From: an uncultured Oscillospiraceae bacterium
GTDB lineage: Bacteria > Bacillota > Clostridia > Oscillospirales > Acutalibacteraceae
Direction of reading: 5' to 3'
Assembly: GCA_900547095.1 (NCBI GenBank)
Contig: URFG01000007.1
Location: 7,539 to 71,538 of the forward strand
Length of the DNA: 64,000 nucleotides
Below, piece after piece: positions 8,205 to 17,734 of this stretch. The notes under the pieces are model-generated. The model was not told the origin of the DNA. It ran no database searches and saw only the letters and a list, made by a program, of their open reading frames with translations. How positions within the stretch are numbered: the stretch's first letter is position 1; each line of letters opens with the position of its first letter. The position numbers and the translations under genes are program-made.

Positions 8205-9533
8205 ATGAAATATTCCGAAAGTATTCTTTCGCCTAAAAAGCGCTTTCACGGCGGGGCCGAGATAGAGCATTTTAAGAATACAGAAGATTTTGAAACCGTT
8301 TTTATGCCTGCTAAAGGAACATTGTGTATTCCTATGATTCAGCATATCGGCGCACCCTGCGAGCCGACAGTTAAAAAAGGAGATAAAGTTTTTATCGGAA
8401 CGCTTATAGGAAAAAGCGTTTCAAAAGTCAGCGCTCCTATTTATTCAAGCTGTTCGGGAATTGTCAGCGATGTTAAAGAAACGGATATTTCCGGAAGACA
8501 GGTTTTATGCGTATTTATTGAATCGGACGAGAAAGCGGAATATGATCCCTATCTTAAGCCGTTCCCCGTAAAAAGCCCCGAAGATCTTAAAAATGCGGCC
8601 GTTAACTGCGGACTCGTAGGCTTAGGCGGCGCGGGATTCCCCACCTATATTAAGCTTGATTCAAATTCTGCGGACCTTGACACTCTTATTATCAATGCCG
8701 CTGAATGCGAGCCTTATATTACTTCGGATTACAGAGAGTCGCTCGAAAACTTCAATGATATTATCGAGGGCGTTTATTTGATCAAAGATATCCTCAAATT
8801 ACAGAGGGTTATAATCTGCGTAGAAAAAAACAAGCCGAAGACGATAGACAAGCTTATGCTTGTTGCCGCGGATCACCGCGACGCTGACGATTCGGTTAAA
8901 GTTATGCGGCTGCCGGATACTTATCCGCAGGGAGCGGAAAAGCTGCTTGTATATTCGGCAACGGGAAGAAAAATTTCACAGGGTATGCTCCCCTCGGATG
9001 TAGGATGCCTTGTTATGAATATTACGACTGTCGGAACATTATACAGATTCATAACTTCGGGAAAACCGCTCACCGCAAAAAGAATAACTCTTGACGGAAC
9101 AGCGATAACCAAGCCTAAAAATATAATGGTGCCTATAGGCACATCTGTAAAAGCTGTGCTTGATTTTTCCGATAATCCCGATCCTGACGGCGAAAGCGTT
9201 ATAATAGGCGGACCTATGATGGGAACTTCGGCCGCAAATCTTAACGCGGTCATAGAAAAAAGGACAAACGCCGTTCTGGTTATGAAGCCTAAAGCTTCAA
9301 AACAAATGACTAACTGCATTCACTGCCAAAGGTGTGCAGGAGTATGTCCTATGAGCCTTTATCCGGCGCAGGTTGAAGCGGCTTTAAGATCGGATCATAA
9401 AGAAATGCTTGATCAGCTTTATGTGGGCTATTGCATAGAGTGCGGATGCTGCTCATATATCTGCCCTGCCGCAAGACCTCTCACCCAATCGATGAGAACG
9501 GCGAAAGCAGAATTAAGGAGGAATAAAAAATGA
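8205..9533 (+). CDS. rnfC: Rnf complex subunit C
   Basis: A 442-residue electron-input subunit of the membrane ferredoxin:NAD+ oxidoreductase. It holds the NADH/FMN site (GLGGAGFPTYIKL, INAAECEPYI) and two [4Fe-4S] motifs near the C-terminus: CIHCQRCAGVCP (about 370) and CIECGCCSYICP (about 410). GGAGG lies nine bases before the ATG. First of six rnf genes in the usual clostridial order C-D-G-E-A-B; the stop overlaps the start of rnfD by four bases. Confidence 0.95.
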   Translation: MKYSESILSPKKRFHGGAEIEHFKNTEDFETVFMPAKGTLCIPMIQHIGAPCEPTVKKGDKVFIGTLIGKSVSKVSAPIYSSCSGIVSDVKETDISGRQVLCVFIESDEKAEYDPYLKPFPVKSPEDLKNAAVNCGLVGLGGAGFPTYIKLDSNSADLDTLIINAAECEPYITSDYRESLENFNDIIEGVYLIKDILKLQRVIICVEKNKPKTIDKLMLVAADHRDADDSVKVMRLPDTYPQGAEKLLVYSATGRKISQGMLPSDVGCLVMNITTVGTLYRFITSGKPLTAKRITLDGTAITKPKNIMVPIGTSVKAVLDFSDNPDPDGESVIIGGPMMGTSAANLNAVIEKRTNAVLVMKPKASKQMTNCIHCQRCAGVCPMSLYPAQVEAALRSDHKEMLDQLYVGYCIECGCCSYICPAARPLTQSMRTAKAELRRNKK

Positions 9534-10474
9534 AAGAAATTTTAAAGGTTTCATCTTCTCCTCATATTAAGCATCCCGAAACAACAAGGGGCATTATGGC
9601 TGACGTTATTATAGCACTTTTGCCTGCCGCTGTCTTCGGATGTATCTTATTCGGCTTAAGAGCGCTTTTAGTGCTGCTTGTTTGCGTGGCGGCAGCTGTT
9701 GCTTCGGAATTTCTATGGAATCTTATTCTTAAAAAGCCTAACACGATAGGAGATCTTTCTGCTGTGCTGACAGGTCTTTTGCTCGGAATGAACCTATCGC
9801 CCAAAATTCCGCTTTATATGGCGGCAATAGGCTCTGTTGTGGCTATTATAGTAGTTAAGCAGATGTTCGGAGGGTTAGGCCATAATTTTGTAAACCCTGC
9901 GATTGCCGCAAGAATTATTCTTATGGTTTCTTTCCCCTCTGCGATGAACAGATTTTCAAATCCTGTTTTTTCAGTGGGAGAAGCCGCAAAAGTTGTTACG
10001 AGCGCAACGCCTTTAAGCGACAGCTCGGCGGCTGTAAGCCTTAAATATGCCTTTTTCGGGTTTTACAGAGGCTGTATCGGCGAAACCTGCACATTCCTTT
10101 TAATCATAGGCGGAATTTATCTTATTGTAAGAAAAATCATCTCGCCTGCAATTCCTTTAAGTTTTCTTGCAACTGTGGCGGTTTTGAGCCTTATTTCTCA
10201 TCAGAATGTTGCAATGCAGCTTTGCACAGGCGGTCTTATGCTAGGCGCAATATTTATGGCCACGGATTATACGACCAGCCCGAAAAGTCCTATAGGCAAA
10301 ATTATTTACGGCATTGGCTGCGGAGCAATAACATTTATTATAAGGAAATTCGGATCTCTGCCGGAGGGTGTTTCATATTCGATAATACTTATGAATATTA
10401 TAACACCTCTTATTGACAGATTTACTTTAAGAAAGCCTTTCGGCTTTAAAAAGGCGGTGAAAGCTGATGAGTAA
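9530..10474 (+). CDS. rnfD: Rnf complex subunit D
   Basis: A 314-residue integral membrane subunit with about nine hydrophobic helices. The family carries a covalently bound FMN on a threonine; the matching motif here is TSATPLS (about 157-163). GGLGHNFVNPAIAAR and MATDYTTSP are further RnfD/NqrB-family segments. It takes part in moving electrons across the membrane while Na+ or H+ is exported. It overlaps rnfC by four bases and rnfG by eight. Confidence 0.95.
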   Translation: MKEILKVSSSPHIKHPETTRGIMADVIIALLPAAVFGCILFGLRALLVLLVCVAAAVASEFLWNLILKKPNTIGDLSAVLTGLLLGMNLSPKIPLYMAAIGSVVAIIVVKQMFGGLGHNFVNPAIAARIILMVSFPSAMNRFSNPVFSVGEAAKVVTSATPLSDSSAAVSLKYAFFGFYRGCIGETCTFLLIIGGIYLIVRKIISPAIPLSFLATVAVLSLISHQNVAMQLCTGGLMLGAIFMATDYTTSPKSPIGKIIYGIGCGAITFIIRKFGSLPEGVSYSIILMNIITPLIDRFTLRKPFGFKKAVKADE

Positions 10475-11069
10475 CGGAACAAATAATTCTCAAGGCTTTA
10501 AAAATGATCTTTTATACCCTACTCTAACGCTTGTGATAATCTGTTTTATCGTAACTCTGTTGCTAAGCGGAACGAATCTTTTGACCTCCAAAAGAATCGA
10601 AAAGCTATCCAAAAAACAACAAAACGATTCAATGAGCGAGGTTATGCCTGCGGATGAATATGTGGAATTCCCGTTTCAGGTAAAAGACGGATATGCCGAC
10701 TGCTATAAAGCTGTTAAAGACGGTAATGAAATAGGTTATATTTTCATCACATCCGCAAAGGGTTACGGCGGCGATATATCCGTGATGACGGCGATAGACC
10801 AGGAAAAAACAATAAAAGCTATAAAGATACTTTCCGCAGACGACGAAACCCCGGGGCTCGGACAAAATGTAAAAAGAGCTGATTTTTTAAAGCAGTTTTC
10901 AAAGCTTAAAGATAATATCACCGCGGTTAAAAACGGAGCGGACAACACAAAAGGTGAGATAAACGCCGTAACGGGGGCGACAAGAAGCTCACGGGCCGTA
11001 ACAACCGCGGTAAATAAGGCGCTTGAATATATGAACGAACTTACACAGGAGGTCACGGCAAATGAATAA
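10467..11069 (+). CDS. rnfG: Rnf complex subunit G
   Basis: A 200-residue subunit with one N-terminal membrane helix (about 14-36) and an extracytoplasmic FMN-binding domain. The covalent flavin site is the threonine in TGATRSSRAV (about 169-178), matching the family S/T-G-A-T-x-S/T motif. GYGGDISVM and DDETPGLGQ are typical of the FMN_bind domain. Translationally coupled to its neighbours by overlaps of eight bases on both sides. Confidence 0.94.
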   Translation: MSNGTNNSQGFKNDLLYPTLTLVIICFIVTLLLSGTNLLTSKRIEKLSKKQQNDSMSEVMPADEYVEFPFQVKDGYADCYKAVKDGNEIGYIFITSAKGYGGDISVMTAIDQEKTIKAIKILSADDETPGLGQNVKRADFLKQFSKLKDNITAVKNGADNTKGEINAVTGATRSSRAVTTAVNKALEYMNELTQEVTANE

Positions 11070-11745
11070 GAATGTTAAGTATCTTACCGACGGTCTTATA
11101 AAAGAAAATCCTGTTTTAAGGCTTGTTCTCGGCACCTGCCCGACGCTTGCCGTAACGACCTCCGCAAAAAACGGTATAGGAATGGGAATAGCGGCAACAG
11201 CAGTGCTTATCTGCTCTAACCTTGTTATATCTCTTCTCAGAAAGGTAATTCCCGATAAGGTCAGAATTCCGGCATATATCACTATTATCGCGGGCTTTGT
11301 AAGCATTGTTCAGCTGCTTGTAAAAGCGTATGCCCCCGCTATCGACGAATCGCTCGGAATTTATCTTCCTTTGATAGTTGTAAACTGTATAATTTTAGCG
11401 AGAGCCGAAATGTTTGCTTCGAAAAATTCGGTGCTTCCAAGCGTGTTAGACGGTCTTGGAATGGGCATAGGATTTACCGCAACGCTCACTCTTATGGGAA
11501 TAATCAGAGAGTTTTTAGGCGCCGGCACATTCTTTGCACTGCCCGTAACTTCAAAAATTATCGATCCTATGATAATTTTCCTTTTGCCTCCCGGCGGATT
11601 TTTCGTGTTCGGAATTTTAGTTGCAATATCTAATGCTTTAGCTAAAAAATCGGGCAAAAAACCTGTAAGCGACCTTGACTGCAAAAACTGCCCTGCAAGC
11701 TCTGTTTGCTCTGAATGTAAACAAAAGGAGGAAGAAAACAAATGA
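11062..11745 (+). CDS. rnfE: Rnf complex subunit E
   Basis: A 227-residue membrane subunit of the RnfA/RnfE (NqrD/NqrE) family. Family segments are NPVLRLVLGTCPTLAVT at the N-terminus and GIYLPLIVVNCIILARAE in the middle. The C-terminal tail is cysteine-rich (CKNCPASSVCSECKQ), which occurs in some clostridial RnfE proteins and may bind metal; that is inference. It overlaps rnfG by eight bases and rnfA by four. Confidence 0.94.
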   Translation: MNKNVKYLTDGLIKENPVLRLVLGTCPTLAVTTSAKNGIGMGIAATAVLICSNLVISLLRKVIPDKVRIPAYITIIAGFVSIVQLLVKAYAPAIDESLGIYLPLIVVNCIILARAEMFASKNSVLPSVLDGLGMGIGFTATLTLMGIIREFLGAGTFFALPVTSKIIDPMIIFLLPPGGFFVFGILVAISNALAKKSGKKPVSDLDCKNCPASSVCSECKQKEEENK

Positions 11746-12350
11746 ACACTTATGTAATGTTAGCCTCTATTCTGCTTGCGGGAATTCTCAGCAATAATAT
11801 GGTCCTTTCTAAGTTTTTAGGGATCTGCTCATTTTTAGGAGTATCTAAAAAAACTTCCACCGCTGTTTCTATGAGCCTTGCTGTTATACTTGTAATGCTT
11901 ATATCAACTGCTGTGACTTACCCTATTTATTATTTTGTTTTAAGGAACAAATACGAATATCTTATTACAGTGGTTTTCATTCTTGTTATCGCGGCAGTGG
12001 TCCAGCTGCTCGAAATTCTTATGAAGAAATTTATGAATTCTCTATACCACGCGCTCGGAATTTATCTTCCGCTTATCACGACCAACTGCGCGGTGCTCGG
12101 AATCGCAATGCTCAATACCACTGATTTTGACGCGGCGAAGTACTCATTTTCAAAGCTCTATCTTTTCTCTCTGACAAACGCATTGGCGGCAGGTGCCGGA
12201 TTTTTGCTTGCAATGCTCCTTTTCTCGGGAGTAAGAGAGCGGCTCGAAACGGCTGATGTGCCTGAATTTTTAAAAGGTCTTCCCATAACTTTAATTGCGG
12301 CGGCGCTTGTTTCCCTCTCATTTTTGGGATTTGCCGGAATCGGAGGTTAA
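11742..12350 (+). CDS. rnfA: Rnf complex subunit A
   Basis: A 202-residue six-helix membrane subunit, homologous to RnfE. ILSNNMVLSKFLGICSFLGV at the N-terminus and LGIYLPLITTNCAVLGIA in the centre are characteristic; the paired cysteines of RnfA and RnfE hold an intramembrane Fe-S centre in solved homologues. Start overlaps rnfE, stop is five bases before rnfB. Confidence 0.95.
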   Translation: MNTYVMLASILLAGILSNNMVLSKFLGICSFLGVSKKTSTAVSMSLAVILVMLISTAVTYPIYYFVLRNKYEYLITVVFILVIAAVVQLLEILMKKFMNSLYHALGIYLPLITTNCAVLGIAMLNTTDFDAAKYSFSKLYLFSLTNALAAGAGFLLAMLLFSGVRERLETADVPEFLKGLPITLIAAALVSLSFLGFAGIGG

Positions 12351-12355
12351 AGATT

Positions 12356-13135
12356 ATGAGTTTGATTATTATACCGGTTGTTTTTGTTGTCGCGATAGGG
12401 ATTATCGCAGGAGTGGGATTATCGCTTGCTTCTGTTTTCTTCGGTGTTAAAAACGATGAAAAGCAGGAAAAGATAAGAGAATGTCTTCCCGGAGCCAATT
12501 GCGGCTCCTGCGGATATTCGGGGTGCGACGGTTATGCCGCCGCCATAGCCTCGGGCGAGGCTTCCCCCGATAAATGTGCTCCCGGCGGAGCTAAGACCGC
12601 TCAGATGCTTTCCGAGATTTTAGGCACTGAAATAAAAACCGATAAAAAAGCCGCCTTTATAGGCTGTTCAAGAACCGAGGAAAACTCAAAACTACTTTAT
12701 TCCTACGAAGGGATTAAATCCTGTGAAGCGGCTTCTTTGGTGCTTAAGGGTCCGCTTGCCTGTGAATACGGATGTATCGGATTCGGCGACTGCGTTAAGG
12801 CGTGCAAATTTGAGGCTATTAAATTTGAAAACAATTTACCCATTGTGTGCAAAGATCTATGCACAGGGTGCGGAGAATGTGCTGAAGTATGTCCTAAACA
12901 GCTTATTGACCTTTTACCATTAAAAGCAAAGGTAAGAGTAGGGTGCAAAAATAAGTCAAAAGGACCGTCTGTAGTAAAAAACTGTGCGGTTTCGTGTATC
13001 GCGTGCGGAATGTGCGAAAAAGCCTGCAAGTTTGACGCTATTCACGTTAAAGACAATCTCGCAGTGATAGATTATGATAAGTGCAAAGGCTGCAAGGCCT
13101 GCGTGAAAGCCTGCAAGCGCGGAGTAATAAAATAA
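12356..13135 (+). CDS. rnfB: Rnf complex subunit B (ferredoxin entry)
   Basis: A 259-residue subunit that accepts electrons from reduced ferredoxin. After one membrane anchor (about 3-25) comes the Fe-S domain CLPGANCGSCGYSGCDGYA (about 42-60), then several ferredoxin-type clusters: CEYGCIGFGDCVKACK, CTGCGECAEVCP, CIACGMCEKACK and CKGCKACVKACK. Length and cluster number fit clostridial RnfB. It closes the rnf operon; a bidirectional terminator follows within 30 nt. Confidence 0.95.
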   Translation: MSLIIIPVVFVVAIGIIAGVGLSLASVFFGVKNDEKQEKIRECLPGANCGSCGYSGCDGYAAAIASGEASPDKCAPGGAKTAQMLSEILGTEIKTDKKAAFIGCSRTEENSKLLYSYEGIKSCEAASLVLKGPLACEYGCIGFGDCVKACKFEAIKFENNLPIVCKDLCTGCGECAEVCPKQLIDLLPLKAKVRVGCKNKSKGPSVVKNCAVSCIACGMCEKACKFDAIHVKDNLAVIDYDKCKGCKACVKACKRGVIK

Positions 13136-13150
13136 ACATTGTATTGTCTA

Positions 13151-13199
13151 AAAAAAATAAGTGCATAACCGAAAACTCGGTTATGCACTTTATTTTTTT
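13151..13199. terminator. Bidirectional terminator between rnfB and ispH-rpsA
   Basis: A 12-bp stem, GTGCATAACCGA (13161-13172) with TCGGTTATGCAC (13177-13188), flanked by A-rich sequence on the left and T-rich on the right, so it can stop transcription from both converging operons. Confidence 0.9.
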
Positions 13200-13204
13200 A
13201 ATAA

Positions 13205-15220
13205 TTATTCGGCTGTTTCTTCCGAATCAGCAGTTTTTTCCTTTTCTTTAACTTCTTCTTCACTCGGAGCAATTAAAGCGCGGATAGAAAGGCTTACTCT
13301 CTTTTTCTCCTGATCAACAGCAATTATCTTAGCCTGAACTTCCTGACCTACGGAAAGCTCATCCTGCGGCTTTTCAACGTGCTTATCAGCAATCTGAGAA
13401 ATGTGGATAAGACCGTCAACCCCGGGGAGAATTCTTGCAAATGCGCCGTATGAAGTAAGGCTTACGATCTTAACATCGGCAACATCTCCGACAGCGAACT
13501 TGTTATTGAAAACAGTCCACGGATTATCCTCTTCTTTTTTATATCCTAAAGAGATCTTTCTCTTTTCGGGATCGAGAGCTTTAACATAAACCTCAACAGT
13601 ATCGCCTACAGAAAGAATTTCAGACGGATTTTTAATGCGCTGCCACGAAAGCTCCGAAATATGTACCATTCCGTCAACTCCGCCGATATCAACAAACGCA
13701 CCGTAAGAAGTAAGCGATTTTACAACGCCTGTAAATCTATCGCCTACAGCGATATCTGCCCAGATCTTATCTTCAGCTGCCTTGCGCTGTTCTTTGAGCA
13801 CGCTGCGGATAGAACCTACGGCTCTTCTGCCGCGGCCGATCTCGATTATTCTGAACTGAACCTGTTTGCCTTTAAGGTCTTCAAGCGGTTCGTTTCTTGA
13901 AGCAGTAGCCTGAGAAGCAGGGATAAAGATACGGATATTGCTTGAATAAACCTGAACTCCGCCCTTTATGATATCCTTAACAACTCCGGTAAGAATTTCT
14001 CCCGATTCCTTAGCGGCAACTATATTGTCCCAACCGGCAATAGCATCGTAACGACGCTTTGAAAGCATTGCGGTTCCTTCCTGATCATTGACTTTCATAA
14101 TAATAAGATCAAGCTTGTCGCCTATCTTAACTTCGTCCTCCAACTTAACATTGGGGTCCAGAGAAAATTCATCGGCAGAAACATAACCTGCAAGACCTCT
14201 TCCGATATCCACCTGAATTTCAGTGGGGCTAATGGCAAGAACGGTGCCCGTTACTTTCTGATCTCCTGTTAAGTTGCTGAGCGAAGCCTCAAATGCTTCC
14301 TCATCCGTCATTTCCTCGAAGCTTTTTTGAACAGTTGCATTTCCCTCCATCTGTTCGTCTACCGGTTGTAAAATTTCCGACATGGTTTTAATAACCTCCC
14401 TTATAATACCCGCCGGAGTCGATGCACCGGCGACAACTCCAACGCTTTCACAATCCTTAAAAAAATCCGCGGATAATTCATCAGCGGTTTCGATAAGCAC
14501 CGTTTTTTCGCAAAGCGCTTTGCACACCTCAAAGAGTTTTTTAGTATTTGAGCTGTGCCTGCCTCCTATAACGACCATATGATCATTACATTCTGAAAGC
14601 CTTTGCGCTTCTTCCTGTCGCATTGCAGTAGCATTACATATTGTATCAAATATTTTCGCATTTGTACATAGTTTTTTTAAAAAAATTTGAGCTTTTTCCC
14701 ATTTTTTTGCGTTAAAAGTCGTCTGAGAAACAGCGCTCACGCTTTTTTTCTTTAATTCGGGGTGATTTTTAAAGATTTCTTCAAGCTCATATGTATCGGA
14801 GAACACATAATATTCTCCTTTAATATGTCCGATAATCCCTATCACTTCCTGATGGGATCTATCCCCTGCTATAAATATCACATCGCCTTTTTCGCTGTTA
14901 TCGCTTACGATTTTATGAATTTTTGAAACGAAAGGACAGGTCGCATCTTTTAATTCCACTCCGCTTTTTTTCGCCCTGTCGTAAACCTCTTTTGATACTC
15001 CGTGCGATCGTATAACAAGAGTGTAGTTTTCAGGAGTGTTTAAAGGATCGTCCACCACAACAACTCCCTTTTTTGCGAGCTCACTAACCATCTGTTCATT
15101 ATGAATTATCGGTCCTAAAGTGGCAACTTTTTTATTAACGGAAAGCAGGTCGTAAACCGTGTTAACTGCCCTGTCTACTCCGAAGCAAAATCCCGCTCTT
15201 TTTGCAAGAGTGATCTTCAT
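13205..15220 (-). CDS. ispH: IspH fused to ribosomal protein S1 domains
   Basis: 671 residues in two parts. Residues 1 to about 285 are HMB-PP reductase (last step of the MEP isoprenoid route), with the three cluster cysteines in AGFCFGVD (Cys12), DATCPFVS and DTICNATA, and the IspH segments IIHNEQ and HSSNT. From about 320 on are four S1 RNA-binding repeats (starting near VTGTVLAIS, LTGVVKDII, FTGVVKSLT, VADVKIVSL). The tail is Glu/Lys-rich. This fusion is a known clostridial arrangement, often after cmk as here; the start overlaps the cmk stop by four bases. Each repeat has the SYGAF-type core or a variant of it. Confidence 0.95.
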   Translation of the reverse strand: MKITLAKRAGFCFGVDRAVNTVYDLLSVNKKVATLGPIIHNEQMVSELAKKGVVVVDDPLNTPENYTLVIRSHGVSKEVYDRAKKSGVELKDATCPFVSKIHKIVSDNSEKGDVIFIAGDRSHQEVIGIIGHIKGEYYVFSDTYELEEIFKNHPELKKKSVSAVSQTTFNAKKWEKAQIFLKKLCTNAKIFDTICNATAMRQEEAQRLSECNDHMVVIGGRHSSNTKKLFEVCKALCEKTVLIETADELSADFFKDCESVGVVAGASTPAGIIREVIKTMSEILQPVDEQMEGNATVQKSFEEMTDEEAFEASLSNLTGDQKVTGTVLAISPTEIQVDIGRGLAGYVSADEFSLDPNVKLEDEVKIGDKLDLIIMKVNDQEGTAMLSKRRYDAIAGWDNIVAAKESGEILTGVVKDIIKGGVQVYSSNIRIFIPASQATASRNEPLEDLKGKQVQFRIIEIGRGRRAVGSIRSVLKEQRKAAEDKIWADIAVGDRFTGVVKSLTSYGAFVDIGGVDGMVHISELSWQRIKNPSEILSVGDTVEVYVKALDPEKRKISLGYKKEEDNPWTVFNNKFAVGDVADVKIVSLTSYGAFARILPGVDGLIHISQIADKHVEKPQDELSVGQEVQAKIIAVDQEKKRVSLSIRALIAPSEEEVKEKEKTADSEETAE

Positions 15221-15885
15221 AGGCCTAATTTTCCCTTTATAATATTTACTACCATTTCTGCGGATTCTTCAAGTTTTTTGCCCGTGGTATCGGCAGTGAC
15301 AGAATCAGGCGCAGGCTTAAGAGGCGCTATTTCGCGGTGAGAATCATTGTAATCTCTTATTTTTATATCCTCTTCTATCTGCGAAAGCTCAACATCCATT
15401 CCTTTAAGAGTGAGCTCTTTATATCTTCTCATCGCCCTTTCGCTTACCGATGCTGTGAGAAAAATTTTGACCTGAGCATTCGGCAAAACCACGGTGCCTA
15501 TATCTCTGCCGTCCATTATAACATTATTTTCCCTGGCAAGCTTTCTTTGCATTTCAAGCAAAAATGCTCTTACTTCAGGCTTTGATGATACTGCCGAAGC
15601 CATCATAGAAGCCTCGGGAGTTCTTATCAGTTCGGAAACATCTCTGCCGTCTAACAAAACGTGCTGAACAGAATCCTTAAATTCTATTTTAATATCGGTA
15701 TCCGCTAAAATTCCGTCAACCTCAGCGTCGGAATCGGGATTATATCCGCATTCTTTGAATTTAAGACCTATCGCTCTGTAAAGAGCGCCCGTATCAACAT
15801 AAATATAACCAAGCTTTTGTGCGGCGGCTCTCGCCACTGTGCTTTTTCCTGCCCCTGCAGGACCGTCAATAGCAACTGATATCAT
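15217..15885 (-). CDS. cmk: Cytidylate kinase
   Basis: A 222-residue enzyme phosphorylating CMP/dCMP with ATP. Evidence: N-terminal P-loop GPAGAGKSTVAR (about 8-19), YVDTGALYRAIGL, DGRDIGTVVLPNA and the lid segment SVSERAMRRYKE, all standard for bacterial Cmk, and usual length. Middle gene of the operon yhiN-like, cmk, ispH-rpsA. Confidence 0.95.
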   Translation of the reverse strand: MISVAIDGPAGAGKSTVARAAAQKLGYIYVDTGALYRAIGLKFKECGYNPDSDAEVDGILADTDIKIEFKDSVQHVLLDGRDVSELIRTPEASMMASAVSSKPEVRAFLLEMQRKLARENNVIMDGRDIGTVVLPNAQVKIFLTASVSERAMRRYKELTLKGMDVELSQIEEDIKIRDYNDSHREIAPLKPAPDSVTADTTGKKLEESAEMVVNIIKGKLGL

Positions 15886-15897
15886 AATTTTTCTCCT

Positions 15898-17127
15898 TTA
15901 CTCTGCGGCATTTTTTCCGGCGAGAAAACCGGTTGAAAATGCTATCTGCAAATTATATCCGCCTGTATAAGCGTCTACATCTATTATTTCCCCGCAAAAG
16001 AACAATCCATCAATTTTTTTCGAAGCCATTGTTTTAGGATCTATTTCCTTAACGCTTATTCCGCCCGAAGTAATAATTGCCTCTTCAATAGGCCGAAACG
16101 CAGTAATATTAAGCTTTAAAGCTTTAAGAAGCGAGCAAAGATTTTCTCTTTCTTCACGGCTTATCTGATTGACTTTTTTATGAGGATCGATTTTTGAAAG
16201 CCTTACTATCACGCTTACAAGACTTTTAGGCAAAAGCTTATAGAGCGAATTTGAAAACTCTTTATTCTGCTCCATAGAAAAATCTCTTAAGATCCGTGCG
16301 TTTAACTGCTCAAAACTAAGAGCCGGCTTTAAATCGATAAATGCGGTGTATTTTGCATTCTTTTTTCTCATTTTTGCGGAGGCGCTCAAAACAAGGGGCC
16401 CTGAAATTCCGAAATGAGTAAAAAGAAGATCGCCGAGTTCTTGAAATACCGGTTTTTTAGAATCGTTTTCATAAACCGATAATGACACATTATTAAGCGT
16501 AAGCCCCGCAAGTTTAGTGCAAAATCCCTCAAGGCATTCAAGCGGCACTAGCGACGGCAAGATAGGCTCAACACTAATTCCGAGGTCTTCGGCTATTTTA
16601 TATCCGTCGCCCGTGGAACCCGTAAGCGGATAGGAAGCGCCGCCTGTGGCTAATATCACCTTATCGCAGGAAATGGTTTCTCCCGATTCAAGCACTATAG
16701 CTTTAACGGTATTATTATCCGTGATTATCTTTTCCGCTCTACCTTTTTTTATTTTACAGTTTAGCTTTTTAGCGGCTATAACCAGCGCGTCTGCTATATC
16801 GACCGCTTTATCCGAAACAGGAAAAACTCTTCTGCCCCTCTCGGTTTTAAGCGCAACACCGTGATTTTCAAAAAAGCTCATTGTATCCTGAGAGTTAAAA
16901 GAAGAAAATGCGGAATAAAGGAATTTTTCATTTTTTGCTGTATTTTCAATAAGCTCTCTTAAAGTGCAATTATTCGTTACATTGCACCTGCCCTTGCCTG
17001 TTATTAAAAGCTTTCTTGCAGGGCGGTCATTCTTTTCCAAAATCAAAACTTCAGCTTTATTTTGTGCGGCGCTTATTGCCGCCATAAGACCTGCAGGCCC
17101 TGCTCCTATTACAACTATTTTCTTCAT
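15898..17127 (-). CDS. YhiN/HI0933-family flavoprotein (NAD(P)/FAD-dependent oxidoreductase)
   Basis: A 409-residue protein with an N-terminal FAD-binding Rossmann motif GAGPAGLMAAISAA, the family's GKGRCNVTNN (about 47-56) and GGASYPLTGSTGDGY, and the C-terminal GGYNLQIAFSTGFLAG. The HI0933 family is widespread, but its substrate is not established. First gene of the operon with cmk and ispH-rpsA, a common order in Clostridia. AGGTGAGG precedes the ATG. Confidence 0.88.
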   Translation of the reverse strand: MKKIVVIGAGPAGLMAAISAAQNKAEVLILEKNDRPARKLLITGKGRCNVTNNCTLRELIENTAKNEKFLYSAFSSFNSQDTMSFFENHGVALKTERGRRVFPVSDKAVDIADALVIAAKKLNCKIKKGRAEKIITDNNTVKAIVLESGETISCDKVILATGGASYPLTGSTGDGYKIAEDLGISVEPILPSLVPLECLEGFCTKLAGLTLNNVSLSVYENDSKKPVFQELGDLLFTHFGISGPLVLSASAKMRKKNAKYTAFIDLKPALSFEQLNARILRDFSMEQNKEFSNSLYKLLPKSLVSVIVRLSKIDPHKKVNQISREERENLCSLLKALKLNITAFRPIEEAIITSGGISVKEIDPKTMASKKIDGLFFCGEIIDVDAYTGGYNLQIAFSTGFLAGKNAAE

Positions 17128-17163
17128 TTAAACCTCACCTGAAAGATATTTTACTACATTTAT

Positions 17164-17198
17164 AAAAAAAATAAAAGCTTTTCTTAAAGAAAAGCTTT
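17164..17198 (-). terminator. Terminator of the J-domain operon
   Basis: On the minus strand AAAGCTTTTC and GAAAAGCTTT pair around a five-base loop, followed by a T-rich run of nine bases. It lies just after the stop of the membrane protein gene at 17200. Confidence 0.8.
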
Positions 17199-17199
17199 C

Positions 17200-17727
17200 T
17201 TACTTGAATATTTTTTTGATTTTCGGATGAATTTTCATCATATAAACACCCGATAGCCTTGAAAAGGCGAAATCGTAAATGATAAAAACGCCGTTTGCCG
17301 CTATCCAGAAAATCGCAAGGCCCCATTTCATAAAGCTTCCCACATCTTCAAACGAAACGCCGAAAAGCTTAGTCAGCAACAAATAATAAACATAAGCTCC
17401 CGCATTAAATACCGCAAGCTTTACCGCCCACTCCAAAATAAAAATTTTAATTTTTTCTGCAAGAGCTTTTATTATCGGGTAAAATCCTAAAAAGCAAATA
17501 TATAAAAGTTTTGATTCATTATCGGGATAAAACGCGATAATAGCGGAGCTTATGATATAGGCGCTTACGGCGAACTTATAATCCGTTTCTATTAAAACAA
17601 CAGCGATAAACAACCCTGAAACCGCAGGGACTGCATAGGTAAGATACGGGAAAAGACCGAACAGCATAAACACTGCGGACAATGCCGCCATAACCGCGCA
17701 AAGTGTAATTTTTCCTGTTTTTTTCAT
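17200..17727 (-). CDS. Predicted multi-pass membrane protein, unknown function
   Basis: The reading frame is open back to 17964 but overlaps the J-domain gene; ATG 17727, eight bases after that gene's stop, gives a compact 175-residue protein starting MKKTGKITLCAVMAAL. About five hydrophobic segments follow, with a basic C-terminal end (KIHPKIKKIFK). The small, Ala-rich first helix and overall pattern recall substrate-binding (S) components of ECF transporters, but no diagnostic motif is present, so no substrate is offered. No clear ribosome site; probably translated by coupling to the upstream gene. Confidence 0.65.
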   Translation of the reverse strand: MKKTGKITLCAVMAALSAVFMLFGLFPYLTYAVPAVSGLFIAVVLIETDYKFAVSAYIISSAIIAFYPDNESKLLYICFLGFYPIIKALAEKIKIFILEWAVKLAVFNAGAYVYYLLLTKLFGVSFEDVGSFMKWGLAIFWIAANGVFIIYDFAFSRLSGVYMMKIHPKIKKIFK

Positions 17728-17734
17728 AATTTCA

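Noticed and set aside
12112..12498. 128-residue minus-strand ORF across rnfA/rnfB
   Set aside because: Antisense to two well-identified genes, with no ribosome site or family pattern.
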